A DNA stretch of 31,623 nucleotides from Pseudomonadota bacterium (GTDB lineage Bacteria > Pseudomonadota > Gammaproteobacteria > Xanthomonadales > Rhodanobacteraceae): positions 1-31,623 of the forward strand of contig JAEYZH010000170.1 of assembly GCA_023430685.1 (NCBI GenBank). Direction: 5' to 3'. The notes below the pieces were generated by a model. It was not told the DNA's origin. It did no database searches and worked only from the letters and a program-made list of their open reading frames with translations. Positions within the stretch are counted from its first letter, which is position 1, and the number at the start of each line of letters is the position of its first letter. Of the stretch, positions 1 to 10,423 are shown one piece after another. The translations under genes and the position numbers were made by a program.

Positions 1-1203
1 GCGTTGCCGCCTGACGCCGCGCTGGTCTGGCTGCACGACCTGCAGCACGTCAAACCGACCGATTTCGCGAACGCCGCGGTCGACCTCGATGATCCGGACA
101 CCTGGGCATTCGTGCTGCCCGCCGGCAACGGCGAGGTCGTCGCGATCCGACTCGGTGCCGCGAGCGTGATCGCCGCTGCGCTCGCGGACTGGCAGGCCAC
201 GCTTTCGACACCGGCGAGCACGCTGGAACTCGTGCGCGCGCGCGGCGCCAGGCTCGCGGCGCTCGCATGGGCGCCGCTCGCGCGCGCGGTGCCCGCACGA
301 CGCCTGTTCATCGTCGCCGAAGGCCCGATGCTGCGCATGCCATGGCCGGCCTTGCCCGACGGCGACGGCTACCTCGTCGAGAGTGCGCGAGAGTTCCACG
401 TGCTCAACCACGAGCACGAGTTGCTCGCGGCGCCGTCGACCCGCGAGATGCGCCATGCGTTGCTCGCGGTCGCCGATCCGCGCGGCGGCAGCGGCGCGGC
501 TTCGACCGTGCGCGACTGCGCCGATGCGTCCGCGCTGCCGCCACTCCCGGGCGCACGACGCGAGGTGGAACGCCTCGCCTCGCTGTTCGGCGCAGCGCAG
601 GGCGCGACGATGCTCGCGATCGTCGGCGATGCCGCGACCGAAGCGCGCTTTCGCAGCGAGGCACCCCGTTCGGCGGTACTCCACCTCGCCACGCACGGCA
701 TCGAAGCCGGCAGCGGCTGCGCGATGGGCGGCACGCGCGGGCTCAGCCTGCGCGCCGACGAGGCGCCGTCGACGAAGACCGCCGCGTCGACTGCATTGCT
801 GTTCGCGGCGCCTGCGACTTCCGCAGGCGACAGCGCCGACGACGGCCTGCTCGGCAGCCTCGAAATCGCGGCGCTCGACCTGTCCGGCGTGCAGTGGGCG
901 GTGCTCGCGGCCTGTTCGACTGCAGCGGGCAGCACGCATGCCTACGAGGGCCTGTATGGACTCGCGCGCGCGTTCCGGCTCGCCGGCGCGCGAACGGTGT
1001 TGCTGAGCCTGTGGCCCGTCGACGACGACGCGACCGCGCAATGGAGCGAGGCACTGTACGCCGCGCGCCTGCGCGCGCGCATGGACACGCCGGCCGCGAT
1101 GCAGCATGCGCAACGCGCGGTGCTCGCGGCGCGACGCGCGGCGAAGCAGAGCGAACATCCGTGGTACTGGGCCGGATTCATCGCAGTGGGCGACTGGCGT
1201 TGA
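1..1203 (+). CDS. CHAT-domain protein, C-terminal part (5' end outside window)
   Basis: The frame is open from base 1, so this is the C-terminal part of a longer protein. The last 200 or so residues match a CHAT domain (caspase-like protease fold, Peptidase C14 relatives). Counting from the TTG codon at base 4, the candidate catalytic His lies in HLATHG (His231) and the Cys in LAACSTAAG (Cys304). The usual end of the family follows, with an AYEGLYGLARAF helix, a LLSLWPVDD strand and HPWYWAGFIAVGD near the terminus. CHAT proteins usually carry TPR or other sensor repeats N-terminally; none are visible here because the gene is cut. Such proteins act as regulated proteases, some in defence and programmed cell death, but nothing here identifies a substrate. 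The gene converges on the minus-strand genes that follow. Confidence 0.85.
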   Translation, partial: ALPPDAALVWLHDLQHVKPTDFANAAVDLDDPDTWAFVLPAGNGEVVAIRLGAASVIAAALADWQATLSTPASTLELVRARGARLAALAWAPLARAVPARRLFIVAEGPMLRMPWPALPDGDGYLVESAREFHVLNHEHELLAAPSTREMRHALLAVADPRGGSGAASTVRDCADASALPPLPGARREVERLASLFGAAQGATMLAIVGDAATEARFRSEAPRSAVLHLATHGIEAGSGCAMGGTRGLSLRADEAPSTKTAASTALLFAAPATSAGDSADDGLLGSLEIAALDLSGVQWAVLAACSTAAGSTHAYEGLYGLARAFRLAGARTVLLSLWPVDDDATAQWSEALYAARLRARMDTPAAMQHAQRAVLAARRAAKQSEHPWYWAGFIAVGDWR

Positions 1204-1452
1204 GGGGCGCCGGCCCGGGCAAAGCGCACGATGCAGGTGAGGTCGTCGAACGTCGCCTCGCTCCATCGGCCTGCGGGGTTCGCGATGAACCGCGCGCGCG
1301 TGGTGTCGATGCCCGCATCGCTCGGTGGCCGCAAGGTGGCCGCGTCCGAGTCGAAACCCGGGGCAGGAGATCGCCTCGCCTGCGCGGCGAACGTGATCGG
1401 CTGCCCGTCGCCAGTTCAGGGGCCGAATCGCCGGCAAGCGCTCCGGTGGCGC
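1204..1452. other. Convergent intergenic region, no gene seen
   Basis: These 249 bases separate the plus-strand CHAT gene from the minus-strand small secreted protein gene. I see no convincing reading frame, terminator hairpin with T-run, or repeat. Confidence 0.5.
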
Positions 1453-1953
1453 TCAGTCGCGCGGTCGCGAATGTCCGCGACCGTGCGTCATGCGCTGCGT
1501 GGCGGCGGTTTCGAGCGTCAGCACGACGGCGATTTCACGCGGGGCCTGCGCCTCGTCGTCGGTTGCCACGCAGAGGAAGCCCGTGCGGCGCGCTGCAGAT
1601 ACGCCGAACGTGCTCGCGTAGACGGACAGAACCGCAACCGCGCCCGACTCGATCTCGCCGGTCGAGGGCTCGGCGACCAGCCAAGCGATCGGCGACGGCG
1701 AGTCGCAGGACGTGGACGAGGGCATGACCCGAAACGCAAGCCGCCGGCCCGACGCGCCGGTTCGGGACAGCGCGATCGACGCCGTCGCGAGCGCGTCCGG
1801 CTCTGCTGCCAGTGCCAGTTCCGCGATCGCGACCACGGACGGCCCGTTCGTTTGCTGCGCGAAAGCCGCGCTCGCCGCCGCGCAGAGCGCGGCGGCGGGG
1901 AGGAGGGACCGCAGTCGGTGGCGGGCAGGCGTCGCGATCCGCTCGAACGTCAT
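1453..1953 (-). CDS. Small secreted protein with one BACON/ASPM-like beta-sandwich
   Basis: This 166-residue product starts with a clear signal peptide (MTFERIATPARHRLRSLL, then an Ala-rich core ending AFA-Q). The start at 1953 was chosen because the ATG overlaps the TGA of the upstream gene as ATGA and places the signal peptide at the N-terminus; the upstream extension of the frame is Arg-rich shadow sequence. The mature part resembles the last domain of the upstream protein: a WL strand, a G-x-I turn, an alternating valine strand, then LCVATDDEAQAPREIAVVLTL, compared with LCIDSNDPARPHLAVPVRFQV upstream. I therefore infer a single Ig-like/BACON-type sandwich. No catalytic residues are seen. 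Translation is probably coupled to the upstream gene. The function is unknown. Confidence 0.7.
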   Translation of the reverse strand: MTFERIATPARHRLRSLLPAAALCAAASAAFAQQTNGPSVVAIAELALAAEPDALATASIALSRTGASGRRLAFRVMPSSTSCDSPSPIAWLVAEPSTGEIESGAVAVLSVYASTFGVSAARRTGFLCVATDDEAQAPREIAVVLTLETAATQRMTHGRGHSRPRD

Positions 1954-4073
1954 CGCGTGCGCTGGCCCGCCACACCGTCGAAGCCATCCGCGAACAGCGC
2001 GTCGTCCACCTGGAACCTCACCGGCACCGCGAGGTGCGGCCGCGCGGGGTCGTTGCTGTCGATGCACAAGGTGGCCGCATGCTCGCCTGCCTCGAGCTGC
2101 GAGGGGTCGAACGTCGCGGTGACAGTGGTCGCGGCATGCGCCTCGATGCTGCCCGCGACGACATCGAGCGACAGCCAGGGCAGGTCTGCGGGCGTCGCGC
2201 AACGCGCGGGCTGCTCGACCGCGCGCACGAGCAGCGCGTGGTAATCGGCGAACTGGTCGATGGTCGGATCCCAGCCGCCCGGCGCACCGGGCGCACCGCG
2301 CGAATGGAAGCCGGCACCGACGTTGGGCTGCCCGTCGACGTCGGACGCGATGTAGATGTCACCCGGTGCCAACGGGTTGAAGCGCACGCCGATGTACACG
2401 CTGCCCTCCTCCACCAAGAGGCCGAGTCCGGACAGGTCGACCCGCGTGAACGCGGCAACCGCGGTGCTCGGGATTCCGGTCGCGATCGCGGGCACGGCCG
2501 CGAGCTCGTTCCCGGGGCTGCCGTCCCAGCCGCTGTCGTCGTACACCACGAGTTCGAACGCGGCACTGGTCGAGCCGTGGCTCAGGAACGAGACGCAGGC
2601 ACTGGTGAAGGTTGCGGGATACGACGTCGGCGTGAAGCGGTCGACGTACGACGCGAGCGGGAACAGTCCCGAGCCATCGGTATAGCCGTCTTCCGGCGTA
2701 CCGTCGTCATGGACGAGGATGCCGGGGGTCGCCTCGTCGCATCCGGGCGTGATGCCGCCGCGCATCGGCACGAACGGCGCAGCATGGGAGCGGTAGCTGT
2801 CGCGGGTCGCATCGTTGGCGGCGATCTTGCGGACCTCGTCGCCGGAGCGCGCCGGTATCGGTGCGGGCATTGACCCGGTAAGCAGCGCTCCGCTGCCCGG
2901 GGCCTCCTGCAGCGACCACTCGAGCGCGACGTCGCCGTCGTTCGAGAGCTGCAGCGGCAAGCTGACCGCGGCACCGCCCGGCGCGCCCGTCGCGGTGACC
3001 GGATCGGGCGTCAGATGGATCGTCGGCGGCAGCAAGGCCGGTGCGACGTCGAGGTGCACGCTCGCCTGCGCCGTGAACAGCTGCGGATCGGTCGCGACCC
3101 AGTCAATCGCGTCGGGCGAACCGAGCGCCGGCGTGTCGAACGAATGGAGGTTGCCGATCGCGCCGGCCGCATCCTGCAATCCCACCGTGGCGCTGCCGCC
3201 GCCGTCCCACTCCGGGAAGTCGGAATCGCCGAGCACGGTGTTCGCGTACTGGAACGAGATCGAACCGGCCTCGCCGAGAATCACTTCGAACGACGCCGGC
3301 TGGCCCTCGTCCTGCAGGAAGTGCGCCCGCTCCCACTGCACCACCACGCGGCGCGACGGCGCGCTTCCGAACACCTGCCAGTAGACCCCGCCGGTCGACA
3401 CGTCGAAGTCGTCCCAGAACGGCAGGATCAACGCACCGCCCATCGGAGCGGCGAATGGGTCGGGTACCGGCGTGTTGAACGCGTAGCTGAAGCCGTCGAG
3501 CGTACCCAGCGCGATCGTGCCGTTGTTGCCGACGCTGAGCAGGTTGGACGTGCTCTCGTACAGCGTGACCTGGAATGGCAGGGTGACCCCGGCCGCGGTG
3601 TCGTCGCCGAGGCTCAGCGGCGTGCCAGTGGCGCGGATGTCGATGAAGGCCGGCGTGCCCGCGACGGCGGCGTAGCCCGGCGCGAAATCCTGGGCGGTCC
3701 AGTCGGCCTGGTAGTCCCACGTGCCTTCGGTCGGGTACACGATGCGATTGGACTGGAAGCTCTCGCCTGGCGCGAGGGCGTGTGGCAGCAAAGCGAACAC
3801 GTCGCCGTCGACGCTGTCGACCAGCGTGTGGTAGCCGAGCGTCGTCCCGGTGCCATTGGTCAGCGTGTAGCAGAAGTTGATCGCATCGCCCGCGTGCAAG
3901 GCGAGGCTCGTCGCGGTGCCGCAGGTGTCCGGGTTGCCATCGTCGGGCGCGACCCCGACCACGAGTTGCAGGCCGCCGGCCACCGGCGGTTCGGCATGGA
4001 GCGGCGCAGCGACGGCGAGGATCGCGCCGGCCAACGCCAGGCGATGGAGGGAACGGGAGCGGGATGCGTCCAC
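1950..4073 (-). CDS. Large secreted multidomain beta-sandwich protein with FADGFD tail
   Basis: The product is about 707 residues when started at the GTG at 4073, just before a signal peptide (RSRSLHRLALAGAILAVAAPLHA). An ATG at 4184 is also in frame but adds an Arg-rich stretch unlike a leader. After the leader come an uncharacterised N-terminal domain (NFCYTLTNGTG, SVDGDVF); a nidogen-like beta domain at about residues 155-300 (ILPFWDDFDVSTGGVYWQ, RVVVQWERAHF); a first ASPM/SPD-2-like sandwich; a central sandwich (SACVSFLSHG, YIGVRFNPLAPGD); and a final BACON/ASPM-like domain (LPWLSLDVVAGSI to FQV). The C-terminus carries DDALFADGFD, a motif shared with the nuclease at 13319. No enzymatic motif is visible. 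It is likely a secreted or surface protein. It overlaps the next gene by four bases and lies downstream of the winged-helix regulator. Confidence 0.75.
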   Translation of the reverse strand: MDASRSRSLHRLALAGAILAVAAPLHAEPPVAGGLQLVVGVAPDDGNPDTCGTATSLALHAGDAINFCYTLTNGTGTTLGYHTLVDSVDGDVFALLPHALAPGESFQSNRIVYPTEGTWDYQADWTAQDFAPGYAAVAGTPAFIDIRATGTPLSLGDDTAAGVTLPFQVTLYESTSNLLSVGNNGTIALGTLDGFSYAFNTPVPDPFAAPMGGALILPFWDDFDVSTGGVYWQVFGSAPSRRVVVQWERAHFLQDEGQPASFEVILGEAGSISFQYANTVLGDSDFPEWDGGGSATVGLQDAAGAIGNLHSFDTPALGSPDAIDWVATDPQLFTAQASVHLDVAPALLPPTIHLTPDPVTATGAPGGAAVSLPLQLSNDGDVALEWSLQEAPGSGALLTGSMPAPIPARSGDEVRKIAANDATRDSYRSHAAPFVPMRGGITPGCDEATPGILVHDDGTPEDGYTDGSGLFPLASYVDRFTPTSYPATFTSACVSFLSHGSTSAAFELVVYDDSGWDGSPGNELAAVPAIATGIPSTAVAAFTRVDLSGLGLLVEEGSVYIGVRFNPLAPGDIYIASDVDGQPNVGAGFHSRGAPGAPGGWDPTIDQFADYHALLVRAVEQPARCATPADLPWLSLDVVAGSIEAHAATTVTATFDPSQLEAGEHAATLCIDSNDPARPHLAVPVRFQVDDALFADGFDGVAGQRTR

Positions 4074-4222
4074 GATGCGGGCCTTGTCGATGGAAGGGTG
4101 TCGTCGCGCAGTCCGCGCGGAACCCCCCGACCGTAGCCGCACAGGGCGGCAGCGCGTCAAACGCGCGTGAACGGGCCATGACATCGGCGTGACAACTGCG
4201 CCGCGGCCACGTCGTGGCGGCG

Positions 4223-6655
4223 TCAGCGGTGGTCGCCTGACCCAGGCGCCGCGGCGGCTGGGAGGCGCTGGCCGGCCAGCGACGGCAGGTCGGCTCGCAC
4301 GCGCTGCGCCGACCGCTCGTCGCCCGTGCGTTCATGCAGCGCCAGCATCGCGCGTGCCGCATGCCAGTCGCGGTCCGCATACCGCGTGAGGTGCCCGGCG
4401 ATGCGGGTGGCTTCGTCGATCTCGTCGCGCGCGAGCAGGTCGATGACCCACGCCGACGCGGCTTCGACGACCTGCGCGGGACAGTTGGCCGCGAGCGCGA
4501 ACGTGAGCGCCGCATCGAAATGACGTGCCGCGGTCGCCACGTCGCCGCGTGCCGCCGCGAGGCGCGCAGTCGCGAGGTCGGCGACGAAGGCGCGGTCGGG
4601 ATCCTGCACCGAGTCTCCGGCCTCCCGCAGGCGCGCGAGGATCGCGCCTGCGCGCACGCTGTCGCCCGCGTCGATCGCAGCATCGATGAACACGGCCGCG
4701 GCCTGTGACAAGGTCGCGTCACTGGTCGGGTCCAGTGGCGCGAGCACGCGATCGAGGATCGCGTCTGCGGGCGCGAGCGCCTCGTCGTATCGGCCACGCG
4801 CGGCGAGCAGCGCGCTGTGCAGCACCGAGAACTCGGGTGGTGCGCTCGGCGCCGACGCGTCGAAGCGACCAATGACGTGCGCGGCCTCGTCGAGGTCGCC
4901 GCCCGCGAGCAATGCGAGCGCATGCGAGTAACCGATCGAACGCACGACGCGCATGCTTTCGATGCGCGAAGCCAGCTGCCAGGCGCGGGCGCTGCTCGCG
5001 CGGGCGCCGGCGAGGTCGAGCGTCAGGCGCTGTGCGTCCGATCTGGCCGCGAGGCTCGATGCGAGGTGGTCGCGCACGCCGAACCGCTCGAACACCGCGG
5101 CCGCGCGGTCGAACGCCGCGATGGCTTCGGCGTAGCGCCCGTGGTTGGCCAGGGCGAGGCCTTCGTTCGCATCCACGCTGGCCTCGCCGGGCGCGTTGCC
5201 GGCGCGTCGCCATTCGATGCGGGCACGACCGAACCCGGCCAGTGCCGCATCGAGGTGGCCAAGGTGGTCGTCGATGACTGCGCTCATCATGTAGGCGCGC
5301 CCGCGCGCGATCGAGTCGGATTGACCCGCGAGCGCTTCGAGCGCCTCCGCGCAGCGACCCGCCGCGGCCTCGAGTTCGTTGCGGCGGAACCCGATCGCGC
5401 ACAGCCCGTAGAGCGCACGCCCGCGCAGTGCCGGCGTCACGCCCTCGCCGCCCTCGGCGATGCGCGCGAACTGCTTGCGCGCAAGCTCGGAGCGGCCGCT
5501 GCGCTCGTCGACCTCGGCCGCGCGCACCGCGATCGTGGGGTCGCGCTGCAATCCCGTCGGCGCTGATTCGATGAGCTCGGTCGCCGCCGCGAGGTCGCCT
5601 TCGAGGAACGCCGTGTCGATGCGCTGCTGCAGTTCCAGCAGCGGCGAATGCGGTGCGGGCGCGAGCGCGCCGCCGATGCCGAGCGTATCGAGCCACGCTG
5701 CGAGCGCGATATCCGCAGCTGCAAGCGGGTTGGAGGCGATGCCGTCGAAATGCGCGCGCCGTTCGGGCTCCTGCACGTCGAGCCGGACATGCCAGCCTTC
5801 GTCGATGCGTTCGGCGCTGGGTGCGATCAGGCGGGTGACGCCGGCGGACTGCGCGAGCTGCCAGCGACGCGACGGATCGGCGAACGCCGCCTCGTCCTGG
5901 CCCGCGACGTAGGCGATCGCCTGGTCGCTCGGCATCACGGGCAGATCGGCCCGCTCGCGAATGCGCGACGCGAGGTAATCCATCACGCCGAGCCGGATCC
6001 AGCGCGAATCCGCTTGCGCGCCTGCGACCACGACAGGCAGCACCATGGCCGTGCCGGCGGCCGGGGATGCCGGCGATTCCATTTTTTCGGCGACGCTCGA
6101 GGACATCGCGGCGCGCCGGTCCGTGACGCGCAAGCCCCACGGGATCGCGACGATGACGAGCGCGACGGCAGCAGCCAGCGCGACTGCGCGTGCGCGTGCT
6201 CGCGCGCGCATGGGAACCGGCCGTGCCGATCGCCGCGCATCCGCCTGCGCATCCGCTCCGGCATCCGATCGCGCGATCGCCGCTGCATCCGCCGGCGGTG
6301 CCGCGGCCGCATCCGGCACCTGCGCGGCATCACTCCCGACCTCGATCACCGGCGCCACCCAGTGGTAACCGAAGCGCGGCACCGTGCGGATCACGCGCTG
6401 TTCTTCGCCGGTATCCCCGACCGCTCGGCGCGCGCGTGCGAGCGTCTGGCCGAGCAGCGCATCGCTGACGTCGATGCGCCCCCATACCGCGCTGATCAAT
6501 TCGTCACGCCCGACCGCGCGCTCGCGATGTTCGAGCAGGTAGACCAGGCATTCGAACGACTTCAGCGGCAACGCGACCGCGTCGCCGCCACTGCGAAGCT
6601 CGCGCGCGAGCGCATCGAGTTCGAAATCGTTGAATCGAAAGCGCCGTGAAGACAT
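4223..6655 (-). CDS. CadC-like membrane-anchored winged-helix regulator with TPR-like sensor domain
   Basis: The product is 810 residues. Residues 1-105 form an OmpR/PhoB-type winged helix (FRFNDFELDALARELRSGG, LPLKSFECLVYLLEH, GQTLARARRAVGD, IRTVPRFGYHWVAP). A low-complexity Ala/Asp linker and an Arg-rich stretch lead to one membrane span at about 158-175 (VALAAAVALVIVAIPWGL). The remainder is helical, with TPR-like pairs such as GRYAEAIAAFDRAAAVFERFG and GDVATAARHFDAALTFA. This is the ToxR/CadC architecture: cytoplasmic DNA binding and a periplasmic sensor, with no receiver domain. The start at 6655 puts the wHTH at the N-terminus; an in-frame ATG at 6823 would add 56 residues unlike the family. 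It lies between the MFS gene upstream and the secreted-protein gene downstream on the same strand. Control of these neighbours is an inference only. Confidence 0.85.
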   Translation of the reverse strand: MSSRRFRFNDFELDALARELRSGGDAVALPLKSFECLVYLLEHRERAVGRDELISAVWGRIDVSDALLGQTLARARRAVGDTGEEQRVIRTVPRFGYHWVAPVIEVGSDAAQVPDAAAAPPADAAAIARSDAGADAQADARRSARPVPMRARARARAVALAAAVALVIVAIPWGLRVTDRRAAMSSSVAEKMESPASPAAGTAMVLPVVVAGAQADSRWIRLGVMDYLASRIRERADLPVMPSDQAIAYVAGQDEAAFADPSRRWQLAQSAGVTRLIAPSAERIDEGWHVRLDVQEPERRAHFDGIASNPLAAADIALAAWLDTLGIGGALAPAPHSPLLELQQRIDTAFLEGDLAAATELIESAPTGLQRDPTIAVRAAEVDERSGRSELARKQFARIAEGGEGVTPALRGRALYGLCAIGFRRNELEAAAGRCAEALEALAGQSDSIARGRAYMMSAVIDDHLGHLDAALAGFGRARIEWRRAGNAPGEASVDANEGLALANHGRYAEAIAAFDRAAAVFERFGVRDHLASSLAARSDAQRLTLDLAGARASSARAWQLASRIESMRVVRSIGYSHALALLAGGDLDEAAHVIGRFDASAPSAPPEFSVLHSALLAARGRYDEALAPADAILDRVLAPLDPTSDATLSQAAAVFIDAAIDAGDSVRAGAILARLREAGDSVQDPDRAFVADLATARLAAARGDVATAARHFDAALTFALAANCPAQVVEAASAWVIDLLARDEIDEATRIAGHLTRYADRDWHAARAMLALHERTGDERSAQRVRADLPSLAGQRLPAAAAPGSGDHR

Positions 6656-6847
6656 GGACCGGGCGGGGAACCTGCGATCGGCGCGCCGCGCGAGGCGTGG
6701 CGGCCATGGAATCGAACCCCTGACTGTACCGTAGCGCTGAGGTCGACCCAAATCGGACTTCAGGCCCCCATGCCGCGCGCGGCATGCAGCGACGACCCGC
6801 GGGCCCTGTGCGGGGAAGACCACGGCCAGGACCCGATGCCTTCTCCG

Positions 6848-8176
6848 TCAGTCACTTCCGCGCGCGGTGATCGTCTCGAGCCCATGCGCGGCCGGGCCGG
6901 TCTCGGCGCGCCAGAGCTTCCACGCGAAGTAGAGGCCGAGCGATGACATCGCCGTGTAGAACCACATGCCCGGCGCGTACCCTGCGATGTTGTCGGGGCC
7001 CGCGAGGTAGCGGTCGTTGAGCCCGCCGATCGCGAGCGGCACCACGGCCCAGCCGATCTGCTGGCAGAAGGTCATCAGGGCATAGGCCGAGCCGAGTCGA
7101 TTCGGCTCCACGATGTAGGCGACCGATGGCCACATCACCGCCGGGATCAGCGAGAACACCGCACCGAACAGCAGGATCGACAGCAGCAATGTCAGCGGAA
7201 GCCCGACGCCGGTCAGCGGCACGGGCACGACCGGCCCGGGTGGCGCGTAGGTCACGACGAGGAACAGCGGCAGCATCGCGAGCGATCCGACCGCCATAAA
7301 CCAGGATCGGCGGCCGACGCGGTCCACCCACAGGCCGAACAGCGGCGTCGCAACGATCGCCGCGAACGGCAACAGGCTGCTGAGGATACCTGCCGCTTCC
7401 CGGGAGAGGCCGTGTGCCTGCTGGAAGTAGTCGATCGCGAACGAACGGAACGGAAACACCGTCGAATAGAACACGACGCACAACGCGACGATGTACCAGT
7501 ACGAAGGACTGAAGCGGTAGAGGTTCTTCCACTCCAGCTTGTCGGTGTCGCCGGCCTCGCCGAGATCGAAGCGCGCTTCGGCGCGCTTCTCGAGCAGGAA
7601 ATACAGCACTGCGGCGCCGAGGCCGGCGCACATCACGCCGGTCGCGAGCCACAGCGGATCTTGCCAGTTGGAGTAGAGCGGGCTCGCGAACGAAGTCGAC
7701 CAATCCGTCGACGCCGAACCGAGGCGCGAGATCGACAGGTTCAAGCCGAACGCGAAGCTCAGTTCCTTGCCCTTGAACCACTTCGCGAGCACCGCGGTGA
7801 CCGCGACGATCAACGGCTCGGCGCCGAGCCCGAGCAGGAAACGTCCCGCGAGCAGCGAGGTGAATCCCTGCGCCGACGCGGTGACCGCGGCGGCCACCAC
7901 GCACACCAGCGCGAACGCGACGATCGCGCGGCGCGCGCCGAAGCGGTCGATCACGTATCCGCCGGCGAGCAGCACGAGCAGCGCGGCGACGTTGTAGGCG
8001 GTCGAGAGCTGGCCGATCCGTGCGTAATCGAAGCCCTGCTGCTCGCGCAGCAGGTCCACGACGGGATTCAACGCGTCGTAGGCGTAGTAGTTGCCGAACA
8101 TCGCGAGGCTCGCGAGCACCAGCGCGACCCAGCGATAGGCGGGAGTGGGACGCGGCAGCGTGGCGGCGGTGTTCAT
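6848..8176 (-). CDS. MFS transporter resembling MFSD1 family
   Basis: This 442-residue polytopic protein has about 12 hydrophobic segments and a charged central loop (LEKRAEARFDLGEAGDTDKLEWKN). An MFS motif A-like turn is seen early (GGYVIDRFGARRA) and again in the second half (GLWVDRVGRRSW). The stretch WFKGKELSFAFGLNLSISR closely resembles, from memory, the WFKGKELNLVFGLQLSMAR segment of animal MFSD1, and GRFLLGLGAEPL matches its GRFVFGIGGESL. Animal MFSD1 is a lysosomal dipeptide carrier, so a peptide or amino-acid substrate is possible but unproven. The start at 8176 was chosen because it precedes the first membrane helix and has an AGGA sequence eight bases upstream; the longer frame is Arg-rich. 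The stop lies 192 bases upstream of the regulator gene on the same strand. Confidence 0.85.
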   Translation of the reverse strand: MNTAATLPRPTPAYRWVALVLASLAMFGNYYAYDALNPVVDLLREQQGFDYARIGQLSTAYNVAALLVLLAGGYVIDRFGARRAIVAFALVCVVAAAVTASAQGFTSLLAGRFLLGLGAEPLIVAVTAVLAKWFKGKELSFAFGLNLSISRLGSASTDWSTSFASPLYSNWQDPLWLATGVMCAGLGAAVLYFLLEKRAEARFDLGEAGDTDKLEWKNLYRFSPSYWYIVALCVVFYSTVFPFRSFAIDYFQQAHGLSREAAGILSSLLPFAAIVATPLFGLWVDRVGRRSWFMAVGSLAMLPLFLVVTYAPPGPVVPVPLTGVGLPLTLLLSILLFGAVFSLIPAVMWPSVAYIVEPNRLGSAYALMTFCQQIGWAVVPLAIGGLNDRYLAGPDNIAGYAPGMWFYTAMSSLGLYFAWKLWRAETGPAAHGLETITARGSD

Positions 8177-8359
8177 CGGTGGGTCCTGCGGGGTCGGGAC
8201 GAGGTGGCCTGGTGTCGATCGGCGGAGCAACCCGCAGGAACGCCGCCGACCGCGCAGTCTGGCGAGTCGTCGGCAGCCGGGCAAGCTCGAAGTGTCTTCC
8301 GCGACGCCGGATGGCTATCGCACTGCTGCCTTCCCGGAAAAGCGCCGGCTGCTGCGAGC

Positions 8360-8608
8360 GTAGGCTGGACGACCGAAGGTCGGCCGGCGCTCTTGCCGTT
8401 CGCACGAATGCGGCCAGAAGCGCCGGCCGTGCTGCGCGCGTAGGCTGGACGACCGAAGGTAGGCCGGCGCTGTCGCCGTTCGCGCGATCGCAGCCAGGGC
8501 GCCGACCGAACTGCGCGCGTAGCCTGGACGACCGCAGGTCGGCCGGCGCCGTTGCCGTTCGCGCGATCGCAGCCAGAGCGCCGGCCGCGCTGCGCGCGTC
8601 CAGCCTAC
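8360..8608. repeat. REP family 2 array (GTAGGCTGG units)
   Basis: Three direct units begin with GTAGGCTGGACGACCG or a one-base variant at 8360, 8440 and 8519 (spacing 80 and 79 bases). An inverted end (CCAGCCTAC) closes the array at 8608. Each unit contains a hairpin CGACC-GAA-GGTCG, or a close variant, after the GTAG head, the layout of REP sequences. The same unit recurs at 13336, 16681 and 20580. The array lies between the MFS promoter side and the groEL terminator. Confidence 0.85.
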
Positions 8609-8671
8609 GTGCGAGTCAGCCGACATCCGCTTGTTGGCGAATCCATCGCAAGGATGTTCGCATGTGGAAAG

Positions 8672-8701
8672 AAAAAAGCCCCGCATCTCTGCGGGGCTTT
8701 T
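8672..8701 (-). terminator. Intrinsic terminator of groES-groEL
   Basis: On the minus strand a 7-bp G+C stem (GCCCCGC, loop AGAGAT, GCGGGGC) is followed by six T residues. It lies about 65 bases past the groEL stop codon, as expected for the end of the operon. The A-run on the other side extends the stem by four A-T pairs. Confidence 0.92.
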
Positions 8702-8709
8702 CGTTGCTT

Positions 8710-8753
8710 GTCCTTCGACTTCGCGCCTGCAGCGCTGCGCTCAGGACGAACGG
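8710..8753. repeat. Possible further repeat/hairpin between groEL and its terminator
   Basis: GTCCTTCGAC and TCAGGACGAACGG bracket a G+C-rich segment containing AGCGCT. Sequences of the kind CCTTCGAC...TCAGGACGAACGG are remembered as dispersed repeats in many proteobacterial genomes. Only one copy occurs here, so within this window it cannot be shown to be a repeat. Confidence 0.3.
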
Positions 8754-8764
8754 TACTGCGTGGA

Positions 8765-10411
<1,647 letters not shown>

Positions 10412-10423
10412 TGGAGGAGCTCC

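Noticed and set aside
6700..6735. tRNA-like T-arm (GGTTCGATTCC on the minus strand)
   Set aside because: The bases flanking the loop do not pair into a 5-bp stem, and no acceptor, D or anticodon arm is found around it.
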